DNA of 64,000 nt from an uncultured Paracoccaceae bacterium (GTDB taxonomy: Bacteria > Pseudomonadota > Alphaproteobacteria > Rhodobacterales > Rhodobacteraceae). The notes beneath the pieces are model-generated. The model worked only from the letters and a program-made list of their open reading frames with translations, was not told the DNA's origin and searched no databases. The stretch covers positions 172,819 to 236,818 of the forward strand of contig CANMQX010000007.1 of assembly GCA_947500135.1 (NCBI GenBank), read 5' to 3'. The translations under genes were made by a program, and so were the position numbers. Shown here one piece after another: positions 1 through 7,902 of the stretch. Position 1 is the stretch's first letter. Each line of letters begins with the position of its first letter.

Positions 1-2
1 TC

Positions 3-122
3 CCGCTGGGCCGGTTTTCCACGCCCGAGGATATGGGCAATGCTGCCTGTTTTCTGTGCTCGGACGAGGCCAGCATGATCACCGGTGTTGCGATGGAGGT
101 GGATGGTGGCCGCTGTATCTAA
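3..122 (+). CDS. Short-chain dehydrogenase/reductase, C-terminal fragment
   Basis: Only the last 39 codons lie in the window; the gene enters from the left edge. The tail reads [20 protein letters not shown] followed by [14 protein letters not shown] and a stop. This is the usual end of a classical SDR oxidoreductase: the G-R-x-x-x-P-E-D/E segment, the helix with FLxSDEAS, and the ITG...xVDGG terminal strand. SDR enzymes are cytoplasmic NAD(P)-dependent Rossmann proteins; the substrate cannot be read from this fragment. The stop overlaps the proposed start of the next gene by 20 bases, so the two are probably co-transcribed and translationally coupled. Confidence 0.85.
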   Translation, partial: PLGRFSTPEDMGNAACFLCSDEASMITGVAMEVDGGRCI

Positions 123-1125
123 AGGACCGCGTAACCTGATCACCGATGTGGCCGGGCTGCGCGTTGGCAATGCGCAGGATGATCGGCTGAAATCCGGCAG
201 CACGGTGTTGGTCGGCGACAAGCCTTTTGTCGCCAGTGTGTATGTGATGGGTGGTGCCCCGGGGACGCGGGAGACGGATCTGCTGGCCCCGGATAAGACC
301 GTGGCGGCAGTGGATGCGCTGGTGTTGTCAGGCGGATCGGCCTTTGGATTGGATGCCTGTTCTGGTGTCATGGATGGGTTGCGGGCGATGGGGCGCGGTT
401 ATGCTGTCGGGCCGATACATATCCCGATTGTACCGGGGGCGATCATTTTTGATCTGATCAATGGCGGTACAAAGGATTGGGACGACAATCCCTATCGCGC
501 ATTGGGACGTGCTGCCTTGGCAAATGCTAATGGGGATTTCGCGCTTGGTTCAACGGGCGCCGGCACGGGGGCCATGGCGGCGATGCAGAAAGGTGGGCTT
601 GGGTCCGCGTCGATGCTGTTGCCGGATGGCACGACCGTGGGCGCATTGGTTGCGGTGAACGCCCTTGGCAGTGTGACGACCCCGGGTGACCGGCATTTTT
701 GGGCTGCGCCGTTCGAGATGGATGGTGAGTTTGGTGGTGTCGGACCTGATCCGTCGGCGGGTTTGGTGGCAGCTGAGCCGAGCCGTAAGGAAAAGGCGAT
801 GTTCATGCATGCCACCGGGCAGATGGCCAACACCACCATTGCCATCGTGGCCACCGATGCGCCGTTGAGCAAATCGCAATGCCACCGCATGGCCGTGACC
901 GCTCATGATGGGCTGGCACGGGCGATTGTGCCTGCGCATACGCCGCTGGATGGTGATCTTGTCTTTGCCGCCGCAACCGGTGTGGGTGAGACCGTGGATC
1001 ATCAGGCGATGCGTGATATTAGTGCTGCGGCAGCGGTTTGCCTGAGCCGCGCCATTTGCCGTGGTGTGTATGAAGCGACGCCGGCAGAGGGGGATGTCAT
1101 CCCCACCTACCGCGAGATGCTATAA
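103..1125 (+). CDS. P1 family (S58/DmpA-NylC type) aminopeptidase/hydrolase
   Basis: 340-residue protein of the P1 family of N-terminal nucleophile hydrolases (DmpA L-aminopeptidase/D-esterase, NylC nylon-oligomer hydrolase). Visible family features are the N-terminal ITDVxGLRVGNA, the [12 protein letters not shown] turn, [24 protein letters not shown], and [13 protein letters not shown]. In this family the precursor cleaves itself before the nucleophile; the expected site here is between Asn243 and Thr244, leaving Thr244 as catalytic residue. An ATG 18 bases earlier (85) is open, but 103 gives the normal family N-terminus. The gene overlaps the SDR stop and converges on the TetR gene, sharing six bases at the 3' ends. 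The natural substrate (peptide, cyclic amide or ester) is not predictable. Confidence 0.88.
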   Translation: MVAAVSKGPRNLITDVAGLRVGNAQDDRLKSGSTVLVGDKPFVASVYVMGGAPGTRETDLLAPDKTVAAVDALVLSGGSAFGLDACSGVMDGLRAMGRGYAVGPIHIPIVPGAIIFDLINGGTKDWDDNPYRALGRAALANANGDFALGSTGAGTGAMAAMQKGGLGSASMLLPDGTTVGALVAVNALGSVTTPGDRHFWAAPFEMDGEFGGVGPDPSAGLVAAEPSRKEKAMFMHATGQMANTTIAIVATDAPLSKSQCHRMAVTAHDGLARAIVPAHTPLDGDLVFAAATGVGETVDHQAMRDISAAAAVCLSRAICRGVYEATPAEGDVIPTYREML

Positions 1126-1704
1126 GCCCAGCGTTTCCAGGGCAGAGGCGCGGGCGGCTGTCCTGATTTCTTCGGAAAGGGCCGTATCGCCGACGGTGCG
1201 CGCCAGCACCATGCCGCCGACGCATGTGGCCGCCAAGGATAGCGCCTTTTGCCGCTGCGCGCCCTTATCCGCCCCGTTATGTTCAAAAAGCCAGACCATG
1301 GCGCGCAAGAGGTCGGTATAGGCGCCGCGCACCTTGTCAGAGGCGCGGGCGGTATCGGATGGCAGGGCGATCATTGGGCATTGCCCGTCGAGGTCGCCCA
1401 GGTGTTCTGATGACAGATAGCTTTCGATCATATCGCGCACGCTGGTGGCATCGGCGTTTTGCGGGTCGACCCCGGCTGCATCCCGCCATGCCTTGCCGCG
1501 TCCGTTCAGAAAGCTGGCCACTGCTTCGGCATAAAGCGCGTCTTTGTTGGGAAAGTGGTTGTAAAACCCGCCACGGGTCAGCCCGGCCTCATCCATAATC
1601 CGGTCGATGGAAACTTCAGAGAACCCTTCACGATTAAACAGGATGCGGGCGGTCTCAATGATCCGTTTGCGGGTTTCGGCCTTATGGATGGCGGAATAGG
1701 GCAT
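1120..1704 (-). CDS. TetR/AcrR family transcriptional repressor
   Basis: 194-residue regulator with a TetR N-terminal helix-turn-helix over about residues 8-55 (ETRKRIIETARILFNREGF, then SIDRIMDEAGLTRGGFYNHF), followed by a helical ligand domain. The GGFYNHFPNKDALYAEAV segment is typical of the AcrR/NemR-like branch. I chose the ATG at 1704 because AAAGGAG lies seven bases upstream; a longer frame to 1767 has no ribosome site and would run through the palindrome at 1750-1771. The gene is divergent from a MAPEG gene with that palindrome between them, so it probably represses itself and its neighbour. The ligand is unknown; electrophile or xenobiotic sensing would fit a MAPEG partner (inference). 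Confidence 0.9.
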   Translation of the reverse strand: MPYSAIHKAETRKRIIETARILFNREGFSEVSIDRIMDEAGLTRGGFYNHFPNKDALYAEAVASFLNGRGKAWRDAAGVDPQNADATSVRDMIESYLSSEHLGDLDGQCPMIALPSDTARASDKVRGAYTDLLRAMVWLFEHNGADKGAQRQKALSLAATCVGGMVLARTVGDTALSEEIRTAARASALETLGL

Positions 1705-1749
1705 GATGGTGGCTCCTTTGGCGTTCGGCCAAAGGCGTATCACAGTTCT

Positions 1750-1771
1750 AAATATGTTCTTTAACATATTT
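1750..1771. promoter_or_regulatory. Candidate TetR operator (9-bp inverted repeat)
   Basis: AAATATGTT and AACATATTT form perfect 9-base arms around a 4-base spacer (CTTT). The site lies 46 bases upstream of the TetR start and 51 bases upstream of the MAPEG start. Its size and symmetry fit a TetR dimer, and its central position would let one bound dimer control both divergent genes. Binding by this particular regulator is inferred from position only. Confidence 0.7.
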
Positions 1772-1821
1772 TGATTACTGGCATGGTGATGATCAAATGG
1801 TTCACCGCGAAAGGCTTACCC

Positions 1822-2262
1822 ATGACCACACTCTTCGACGCACTGCCCTATCTGGAGGCATATCGCCCCGCCTTCATCGTGCTTGCCATCCTGTCCCTGA
1901 TCACATTGATCCAGAACTTCCTGACCGCACCGCTGGCCTTTGTGAAGGAAGAGCAGGTGCCGGGCATGCCATTACGGTTCGACCACAGCAAATTGAGCTT
2001 TCGGGCCTTGCGCACCTATCAGAATTCCGCCGAAAGCCTGCCTGCCTTTGTGGCGGCCCTGTTGGTGGCCGTTATCGCGGGCAGTGCTGCGATGGTGATC
2101 AACATTGCCGCAGGCGTCTACCTTGCCGCACGCGTCGCGTTTTGGGCGTTTTATTATATGGGTGTCGGCAGGATCGCAGGCGGTCCGCGCACGCTATCAT
2201 TTGTGGTGTGTCTGCTGGCGAATATCGTGATTGCGGTGGCCGCATTAGTCGCGTTGTTCTAG
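1822..2262 (+). CDS. MAPEG-family membrane protein
   Basis: 146-residue integral membrane protein with four predicted hydrophobic helices (about residues 14-34, 73-93, 95-115 and 122-145). The pattern FxxRxxRTYQNSAESLPAF between helices 1 and 2 is the MAPEG signature region (membrane-associated proteins in eicosanoid and glutathione metabolism; glutathione-binding loop). Bacterial members are inner-membrane proteins, some with glutathione transferase or peroxidase activity; the activity here is unknown. The ATG at 1822 follows GAAAGG by seven bases and is preferred over the upstream in-frame start at 1771. It is divergent from a TetR gene and probably controlled by it. Confidence 0.85.
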   Translation: MTTLFDALPYLEAYRPAFIVLAILSLITLIQNFLTAPLAFVKEEQVPGMPLRFDHSKLSFRALRTYQNSAESLPAFVAALLVAVIAGSAAMVINIAAGVYLAARVAFWAFYYMGVGRIAGGPRTLSFVVCLLANIVIAVAALVALF

Positions 2263-2288
2263 CCGATACGGTGATACTTTATCAGCAT

Positions 2289-2317
2289 ACCCCGGACCTG
2301 TGACGATAGCCCGGGGT
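2289..2317. terminator. Hairpin between convergent MAPEG and ABC genes
   Basis: ACCCCGG (2289-2295) and CCGGGGT (2311-2317) form a 7-bp stem with a 15-base loop, just after the MAPEG stop and facing the end of the ABC operon. There is no clear T-run, so a weak bidirectional terminator is the most that can be said. Confidence 0.35.
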
Positions 2318-2321
2318 AGAG

Positions 2322-2342
2322 GTCCCGGGTCAAGCCCGGGAC
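2322..2342. repeat. GTCCCGGG palindromic repeat, copy 1
   Basis: GTCCCGGG-TCAAG-CCCGGGAC: perfect 8-base arms around a 5-base spacer. The same unit recurs at 7538-7558 (one variant base pair), 7903-7923 and 7946-7966. It lies between the convergent MAPEG and substrate-binding-protein genes. It behaves like an intergenic REP-type palindrome; it might also act as a transcription end. Confidence 0.8.
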
Positions 2343-2352
2343 GCCGTTGCGC

Positions 2353-3345
2353 TTAGTTCAGCGCCTTATCCGTGATCATGCTGGTCCATGCCCCTTCGGG
2401 CTGTGCCGTGATCACCGGATCGGACCCACCGGCCAGAAGCGTATCTACCGTCCGCTGGAAATCGGCGGGATCGAGTGAACCGTCCGACCCGGCGGTCAGT
2501 TTTGCAATCTCGCCCATCATGCGGATTTGTGCCGCCTCGGACTGCGCGCCGGTTTCGTCATTGTCGAGCACGATGCCTGCGGCCTCTTCAGGGTTTTCCT
2601 CGGCCCATTTCCAGCCTTTCATTGAGGCGCGGACAAAGCGCACCATTTTGTCCACGAAAACCGGATCTTCAAGGTTTTCTTCCAACGCATAAATCCCGTC
2701 TTCCAGCGTGGCAACGCCCTGATCTTCATACTTGAAAGTCACCAGCTCATCCTCGGACACGCCCGCATCCAGCACCTGCCCATATTCGTTATAGGTCATG
2801 GTCGAGATGCAGTCCGCCTGCCGCTGCAAGAGCGGATCGACGTTAAAGCCCTGTTTGAGCACAGTTACCCCTTCTTCACCCCCGTCAGTAGGGATGCCGA
2901 CCTGGCTCATCCAGCTCAGGAACGGGTATTCATTGCCAAAGAACCAGACGCCAATGGTCTTGCCCCGGAAATCCTCCACGCTTTCGATGCCGGTGTCTTT
3001 CCAGCAGGTCAGCATCAGGCCGGATGTCTTGAACGGCTGCGCGATGTTGACCACGGGCAGGCCCTTTTCACGGGCGGCAAGTGCGGAGGGCATCCAATTC
3101 AGCATCACATCAGCGCCGCCGCCAGCCAGTACCTGCGGTGGGGCAATGTCGGGGCCACCGGGCAGGATGGTCACGTTCAGCCCTTCCTCCTCATAAAACC
3201 CCTGATCAAGAGCCACATAATAGCCTGCGAATTGGGATTGGGTGACCCATTGCAATTGCAGGGTCACATCATTGGCATGGCCGTCCGCCATTGCCGTGCT
3301 GCCTAGACCCGCGGCAAGGGCTGCCGCCATCATCAGTTTCTTCAT
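2353..3345 (-). CDS. NMT1/THI5-like ABC transporter substrate-binding protein
   Basis: 330-residue periplasmic binding protein. A typical signal peptide ends near MAAALAAGLGSTAMA (residues 6-20). The mature protein opens with VTLQLQWVTQSQFAGYYVAL, the N-terminal signature of the NMT1/THI5-like family (ThiY, RibY and related pyrimidine or flavin precursor binders). Aromatic and acidic residues in WFFGNEYPFLSW and STMTYNEYGQ are likely in the ligand cleft. AGGAG stands nine bases before the ATG. It is the last gene of the reverse operon that also encodes two permeases, an ATPase and dihydropyrimidinase, so the cargo is probably a pyrimidine, dihydropyrimidine or hydantoin-like base. This is inference from context; a thiamine-precursor pyrimidine is the alternative. 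Confidence 0.82.
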   Translation of the reverse strand: MKKLMMAAALAAGLGSTAMADGHANDVTLQLQWVTQSQFAGYYVALDQGFYEEEGLNVTILPGGPDIAPPQVLAGGGADVMLNWMPSALAAREKGLPVVNIAQPFKTSGLMLTCWKDTGIESVEDFRGKTIGVWFFGNEYPFLSWMSQVGIPTDGGEEGVTVLKQGFNVDPLLQRQADCISTMTYNEYGQVLDAGVSEDELVTFKYEDQGVATLEDGIYALEENLEDPVFVDKMVRFVRASMKGWKWAEENPEEAAGIVLDNDETGAQSEAAQIRMMGEIAKLTAGSDGSLDPADFQRTVDTLLAGGSDPVITAQPEGAWTSMITDKALN

Positions 3346-3389
3346 GTCTTTACTCCTAGTTGATGTTGCGCCCTCTTTCCGGGGCTTGA

Positions 3390-4241
3390 CTATTTTCGTT
3401 GTGACGGGTGCCAGAATGTAACCCTTCTTTCGATCCAGGCCATGGCCCCGTAAAATGCACTGCCTGCGATGGCTGCCACCACAATCTCTGCCCAGACGAG
3501 GTCGAGCGCAAGCTGACCGACGCTGGTGGATATCCGAAATCCCATGCCAACGGTGGGGGAGCCGAAGAATTCAGCAACAATCGCCCCGATCAGTGCCAAA
3601 GTGGTGGCGATCTTCAGCCCATTGAAGATGAAGGGCATCGCCGCTGGCAGCCGCAGTTTGAAAAGGGTGGGCCAGTAGCCCGCCCCATAAGTTCGCATCA
3701 GGTCGCGCTGCATGGATGTCGTGTCGCGCAGCCCGGCGACCGTGTTCACAAGGATCGGAAAGAAGACCATGACGCCCACGACCGCGGCCTTGGATTGCCA
3801 GTCGCTGCCCAGCCATTTGACGAAAATGGGTGCCGTACCAACGATGGGCAACGCCGCCATGAAGCCGCCGACCGGCAGGATGCCCCGGGTCAAGAATTCT
3901 GATCTGTCGGCAAGGATGGCGATGCCAAAGGCGGCAATTGCCCCAATGATGTAGCCTGTCATCGCGCCCTTGATGATGGTCTGTTCGAAATCGGCCCAAA
4001 GCAACGGTAATTCCTGGCTAAACCGGGTCGCGATGGCTGTGGGCGGGGGGAGGATTACCGGGCTGATCTCTAACAAGCGCACCAGCAATTCCCACATGAT
4101 CAGGATTGTCAGACCAAAGATCGCGGGCACCAGCAGTTTGATTGCGCGCGTCTGTGCCGCAGCACTGTTCGCCAGCCGGGCATTGATAAACCACCCGGCC
4201 CCCCAGACCGCAATCGCGCTGATGATCGCCGTACCAGTCAT
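3390..4241 (-). CDS. ABC transporter permease (NitT/TauT type)
   Basis: 283-residue inner-membrane permease of the BPD_transp_1 family. The first hydrophobic segments (about residues 5-22 and 35-55) are followed by the conserved core of five helices. The coupling loop reads RTYGAGYWPTLFKLRLPAAM, a good EAA-type motif for docking on the ATPase. Its ATG overlaps the stop of the upstream permease gene by four bases (ATGA), which indicates translational coupling. With the 4238-5158 product it would form a heterodimeric channel for the NMT1-type binding protein encoded 44 bases downstream. Confidence 0.87.
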   Translation of the reverse strand: MTGTAIISAIAVWGAGWFINARLANSAAAQTRAIKLLVPAIFGLTILIMWELLVRLLEISPVILPPPTAIATRFSQELPLLWADFEQTIIKGAMTGYIIGAIAAFGIAILADRSEFLTRGILPVGGFMAALPIVGTAPIFVKWLGSDWQSKAAVVGVMVFFPILVNTVAGLRDTTSMQRDLMRTYGAGYWPTLFKLRLPAAMPFIFNGLKIATTLALIGAIVAEFFGSPTVGMGFRISTSVGQLALDLVWAEIVVAAIAGSAFYGAMAWIERRVTFWHPSQRK

Positions 4242-5158
4242 GCTGCCTGCATCCCCATACGGCGCAGCGTTTGCCGCTCAATTGCGCTGAACAAGCCCAC
4301 CAACACCGCCGCCGTGATTGCCGCCGCAAACAGCGCTGCCCATGTGACAATAGGCTGCCCATACTGATCGCCCACCAGCATCCGTGCCCCGAACCCGGCG
4401 CGCGCGCCGGTGGGTAACTCGGCCACGATGGCCCCAACCAATGACGCCGAAATGCCGATCTTGAGCGAGGCAAAAAGATAAGGGACAGAGGCGGGCAGGC
4501 GCAGTTTCCAGAACCCCTGCGCGGGGCTCGCATGATAGGTGCGCAGCAGGTCCAGCTGCATCCCATCGGGGCTGCGCAACCCTTTCACCATCCCAACCAC
4601 GACTGGGAAAAAGCTCAGATACGCGCTGATCACCGATTTTGGCAGCAGTCCCTGAATACCAATCGCGCCCAGCATGACGATGATCATTGGCGCCAGCGCC
4701 AGGATCGGGATGGTCTGGCTGGCAATCGCCCATGGCATCACGCTCATATCCATGGCCTTGTTGTAAACGATGCCAACGGCCAGCTGGATGCCCAGCGTTG
4801 TCCCAATCGCAAAACCCAGCAGGGTCGCCGACAGCGTCACCCAACCGTGATACACCAATGACCGGCGCGAGGTGATTTTCTTGGCGAAGATCGTATCCCA
4901 CATCTCGACCCCAACTTGATGGGGCGATGGCAGGCGGGGCCGTTCCAGCACATAGGTGTGGCTGATCAGGCCGGTATTTTTCAAGGTCAGGCCAAGGCCG
5001 GAATAGGCTTGCCGTTCTGTCGGCGTTGCGGGGCTGACGACCAGCCCATCCCGCTGTGCCTGATCAGCGGTCAGATGCATATTCATCGGGATCACGGAGA
5101 CGACCCAAAACAAAAGGATCGCACCCACAACCGTCAGGACTGGCAGAACCGATTTCAC
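4238..5158 (-). CDS. ABC transporter permease with extended N-terminus
   Basis: 306-residue permease homologous to its downstream partner. The EAA loop is RTYHASPAQGFWKLRLPASV. It differs in its N-terminus: after the first membrane helix (about residues 5-25) there is a hydrophilic stretch of some 65 residues before the next helix, presumably periplasmic. The start is GTG (minus-strand codon at 5158-5156), supported by AGGAA six bases upstream; no better ATG exists nearby. It overlaps the next permease gene by four bases. A 72-base gap containing a stem-loop separates it from the ATPase gene, so expression of the permeases may differ from that of the ATPase. Confidence 0.85.
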   Translation of the reverse strand: MKSVLPVLTVVGAILLFWVVSVIPMNMHLTADQAQRDGLVVSPATPTERQAYSGLGLTLKNTGLISHTYVLERPRLPSPHQVGVEMWDTIFAKKITSRRSLVYHGWVTLSATLLGFAIGTTLGIQLAVGIVYNKAMDMSVMPWAIASQTIPILALAPMIIVMLGAIGIQGLLPKSVISAYLSFFPVVVGMVKGLRSPDGMQLDLLRTYHASPAQGFWKLRLPASVPYLFASLKIGISASLVGAIVAELPTGARAGFGARMLVGDQYGQPIVTWAALFAAAITAAVLVGLFSAIERQTLRRMGMQAA

Positions 5159-5186
5159 ACAAGGTTCCTATCATTTTGCCAAAAAT

Positions 5187-5224
5187 ACTCCCGCCGGAGG
5201 CCAGAATTTTCCTTCAAAATTCTG
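5187..5224 (-). terminator. Stem-loop plus CCGGCGGGAGTATTTTT motif
   Basis: Just after the ATPase stop, reading the minus strand, CAGAATTTT and AAAATTCTG form a 9-bp stem with a 5-base loop (plus-strand 5202-5224). This is followed by CCTCCGGCGGGAGTATTTTT, which is itself a short GC hairpin (CTCCGGCGGGAG) with a T-run and so has the form of an intrinsic terminator. I remember this second motif as common after genes in Rhodobacteraceae. Inside an operon it would reduce, not abolish, read-through into the permease genes. Confidence 0.5.
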
Positions 5225-5230
5225 ACCTGC

Positions 5231-6061
5231 CTAGTCATCAACATGCCCCGCCCGCAGACCATCACGCACCCGATGCGCGATCTCGATAAATTCCGGCGTA
5301 TCGCGAATGTCCAGCGGTCGCTCTTTCGGCAGCGGGCTGTCGATCACATCCGTAATCCGCCCCGGACGCGGCGACATCACAACGATCTTGGTGGACAGAT
5401 ACACCGCCTCTGGGATGGAGTGGGTGACAAAACCGATGGTTTTTTCCGTCCGCGCCCAAAGCTGCAACAGCTGTTCGTTCAGGTGATCGCGCACAATCTC
5501 ATCCAGTGCGCCGAATGGTTCGTCCATCAGCAGGATATCGGCATCAAATGCCAGCGCGCGGGCGATGGAGGCACGCTGCTGCATACCCCCAGACAATTGC
5601 CAAGGAAATTTCTTCTCGAACCCCCCTAGGTCAACAAGCTCCAACACACGGCCCACACGCTCTGTCTGTTCGGCCTTTGAAAACCCCATGATCTCCAATG
5701 GAAGTTTGATATTCCCCCCAATCGTGCGCCAAGGATAAAGGCCAGCGGCCTGAAAAACATAGCCATATGCCCGGGCGCGCCGCGCCTCATTCGGGGTCAT
5801 GCCATTAACGGTGATCTCACCACCAGTCGGCGCCTCTAACCCCGCGATGCAGCGCAGAAACGTCGTCTTTCCGCAACCTGAAGGGCCGATGAAGCTGACG
5901 AAGTCGCCCTTGCTTATCTCAAGATTTACATCCTTGAGGGCATGCACCGGCCCGTCATTGGTCTGAAATGTCAGATCAAGCCTTTGTGCGGCAATAACAG
6001 CCTTTGAAGGGCCGTCTTCCTTTTGCAGAGCTTGCCCTGCAAGTTCGGCAACTGTTGGCAT
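5231..6061 (-). CDS. ABC transporter ATP-binding protein (NitT/TauT type)
   Basis: 276-residue nucleotide-binding subunit. Walker A is GPSGCGKTTFL, the Q-loop follows at YVFQAAGLYPWRT, the ABC signature is LSGGMQQRASIARAL, Walker B is ILLMDEPFGALD and the switch histidine is in FVTHSIPEA. It hydrolyses ATP on the cytoplasmic face to drive uptake through the two permeases encoded downstream. I use the ATG at 6061, which shares one base with the hydA stop (TGATG); a TTG one codon earlier is possible. The overlap ties transporter expression to dihydropyrimidinase, supporting a pyrimidine-type substrate. Confidence 0.9.
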   Translation of the reverse strand: MPTVAELAGQALQKEDGPSKAVIAAQRLDLTFQTNDGPVHALKDVNLEISKGDFVSFIGPSGCGKTTFLRCIAGLEAPTGGEITVNGMTPNEARRARAYGYVFQAAGLYPWRTIGGNIKLPLEIMGFSKAEQTERVGRVLELVDLGGFEKKFPWQLSGGMQQRASIARALAFDADILLMDEPFGALDEIVRDHLNEQLLQLWARTEKTIGFVTHSIPEAVYLSTKIVVMSPRPGRITDVIDSPLPKERPLDIRDTPEFIEIAHRVRDGLRAGHVDD

Positions 6062-7515
6062 CAAACCCCCGTCGCCGGAATACCGGTCCGCTCCACCGGA
6101 CGCGGGGCGGTCAGTTCTTTCCAGGATGACAGTGCTTTGTTCACCGTTCCGTTCCCCTCACGCTTCACAAAATCGCCATGCCCTTCCTGTGTCCGCAATT
6201 CACCATCATGGATTGCCACATGACCGCGGGTCAGGGTAAAACGGGGCAGGCCTGTTACCTCTTTGCCCTCGAATACGTTGTAGTCGATGGCTGATTGCTG
6301 ACTGCCCGCCGTGATTGTCTTTGACTTCTCCGGGTCCCAGACGACCAGATCAGCATCGGCACCCACCAGAACAGCCCCTTTGCGTGGATAGCAGTTCAGG
6401 ATCTTCGCGATGTTGGTCGAGGTCACGGCCACAAATTCGTTCATCGTCAGCCGCCCCGTGCGGACCCCGTGGGTCCAGAGCATCGGTAACCGATCCTCCA
6501 GCCCCCCGGTCCCGTTGGGGATCTTGGTGAAGTCACCGACCCCAGACCGCTTCTGTTCGGTCGTAAAGGCGCAGTGATCGGTTGCCACGACTGACAAGCT
6601 ACCGCTTTGCAACCCGGCCCACAGGCTATCCTGATGCTGCTTGTTGCGGAATGGGGGCGACATGACACGGCGGGCGGCATGGTCCCAATCCTTGTTGAAA
6701 TACTCTGACTCGTCCAGCGTCAGATGCTGGATCAGCGGTTCACCCCAAACGCGCTTGCCTTGCATCTTGGCGCGGCGGATCGCCTCATGTGCTTCCTCGC
6801 AAGAGGTATGGACCACATAAAGCGGCACGCCCGCCATATCAGCGATCATGATGGCGCGGTTTGTCGCCTCGCCCTCCACCTGCGGCGGGCGGGAATAGGC
6901 GTGGGCCTCTGGACCCGTATTGCCCTCGGCCAGCAGCTTTGCCGACAGTTCAGCGACCACATCGCCGTTCTCGGCATGGACCATGGCGATGCCGCCCAGT
7001 TCGGCCAGACGGTTGAAGCTGGAATAAAGCTCATCATCATTGACCATCAGCGCGCCTTTATAGGCGAGGAAGTGCTTGAACGTGTTGATGCCCCGATCCT
7101 CGATCACGGTTTTCATGTCGTTGAACACCTGTTCGCCCCACCAGGTGACGGCCATGTGGAAGGAATAATCGCAATTGGCGCGGGTCGATTTATTGTCCCA
7201 GCGCTTGATCGCATCCAGCAGGCTTTCGCCCTGATTGGGCAGGCAGAAATCGACTACCATTGTGGTGCCGCCTGCGAGGGCTGCGCGCGTGCCGCTTTCA
7301 AAATCATCGGTGGAATAGGTGCCCATGAAGGGCATTTCCAGATGCACATGCGGATCAATACCGCCGGGCATGACATAGCACCCGGTGGCATCGAGTTGTT
7401 CGTCGCCTGACAGATTCGGCCCAATCTCAATGATCTTGCTGCCGTCGATCAGCACGTCTGCCTTATAGGTCAAATCAGCGGTGACGATGGTTCCGTTTTT
7501 GATGACTTTGGTCAT
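6061..7515 (-). CDS. hydA: Dihydropyrimidinase (D-hydantoinase)
   Basis: 484-residue amidohydrolase that opens 5,6-dihydrouracil and dihydrothymine to N-carbamoyl-beta-amino acids, the second step of the reductive pyrimidine pathway. Visible features are MPGGIDPHVHLEMPF (zinc ligands of the HxH motif), FKHFLAYKGALM carrying the lysine expected to be carbamylated and bridge the two metals, VHAENGDVV, and VATDHCAF with the catalytic aspartate. The length matches bacterial dihydropyrimidinases. The ATG at 7515 follows GGGAGA and is preferred to an extension from 7563 that would run through the palindromic repeat. Neighbours encode the ureidopropionase and PreA/PreT, so the whole pathway is in one locus. 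Confidence 0.93.
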   Translation of the reverse strand: MTKVIKNGTIVTADLTYKADVLIDGSKIIEIGPNLSGDEQLDATGCYVMPGGIDPHVHLEMPFMGTYSTDDFESGTRAALAGGTTMVVDFCLPNQGESLLDAIKRWDNKSTRANCDYSFHMAVTWWGEQVFNDMKTVIEDRGINTFKHFLAYKGALMVNDDELYSSFNRLAELGGIAMVHAENGDVVAELSAKLLAEGNTGPEAHAYSRPPQVEGEATNRAIMIADMAGVPLYVVHTSCEEAHEAIRRAKMQGKRVWGEPLIQHLTLDESEYFNKDWDHAARRVMSPPFRNKQHQDSLWAGLQSGSLSVVATDHCAFTTEQKRSGVGDFTKIPNGTGGLEDRLPMLWTHGVRTGRLTMNEFVAVTSTNIAKILNCYPRKGAVLVGADADLVVWDPEKSKTITAGSQQSAIDYNVFEGKEVTGLPRFTLTRGHVAIHDGELRTQEGHGDFVKREGNGTVNKALSSWKELTAPRPVERTGIPATGV

Positions 7516-7537
7516 GTGTTTCTCCCTGTCTTCACCC

Positions 7538-7558
7538 GTCCCGGCCTTGAGCCGGGAC
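7538..7558. repeat. GTCCCGG palindromic repeat, copy 2
   Basis: GTCCCGGC-CTTGA-GCCGGGAC, the same 21-base unit as at 2322 with one compensated base pair changed (the pair keeps the stem). Its spacer is in the opposite orientation to copy 1. It lies between the hydA start and the GIY-YIG stop, only 22 bases upstream of the hydA ATG. Confidence 0.8.
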
Positions 7559-7569
7559 CTCATGGTGGC

Positions 7570-7854
7570 TCAGGTAGGGATTTGGGCGGTGATATCCTGC
7601 CAATGAGGGTTGGCTTCTTGTATAAGCTGGTCTTTCCAAGTTCGGCGCCAGTGTTTGATACTGCGTTCGCGTCGGAGGCTTGTTACGAAGTCGTTGTGCT
7701 GCTCGAACCAAACCAACGTCTTGATTTTGTATTTGGTTGTGTGTTGCGACAGCCCGGCGCGATGGGTTACGACCCGCGCACGTAAATCCTTGGCGCGTCC
7801 GACATAGACCGCACCACCGGGGCGTGAAGACATGATGTAAACGAAATGCGGCAT
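7570..7854 (-). CDS. GIY-YIG domain small nuclease-like protein
   Basis: 94-residue single-domain protein. FVYIMSSRPGGAVYVGRAKD matches the first two strands of the GIY-YIG fold (VYI...YVG), followed by R-A-R-V-x-x-H-R with the conserved arginine, and an ERSIKHWRR helix bearing the expected glutamate. It belongs to the small UPF0213/YhbQ-like group, cytoplasmic, presumed DNA nuclease, with no settled function. It sits between hyuC and hydA and is flanked by palindromes on both sides (7538-7558 and 7903-7966), unlike any other gene here. That layout suggests it was inserted into the pyrimidine operon together with the repeats, possibly as a mobile unit; this is inference. Confidence 0.82.
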   Translation of the reverse strand: MPHFVYIMSSRPGGAVYVGRAKDLRARVVTHRAGLSQHTTKYKIKTLVWFEQHNDFVTSLRRERSIKHWRRTWKDQLIQEANPHWQDITAQIPT

Positions 7855-7902
7855 GCACTAAGGCTGCGCATTTATGATTAACAATTGATAAATCGATACC
7901 CT

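Noticed and set aside
7570..7854. GIY-YIG gene as a homing endonuclease in an intron or intein
   Set aside because: It lies between complete genes, not within one, and there are no intron-like or intein-like flanks.
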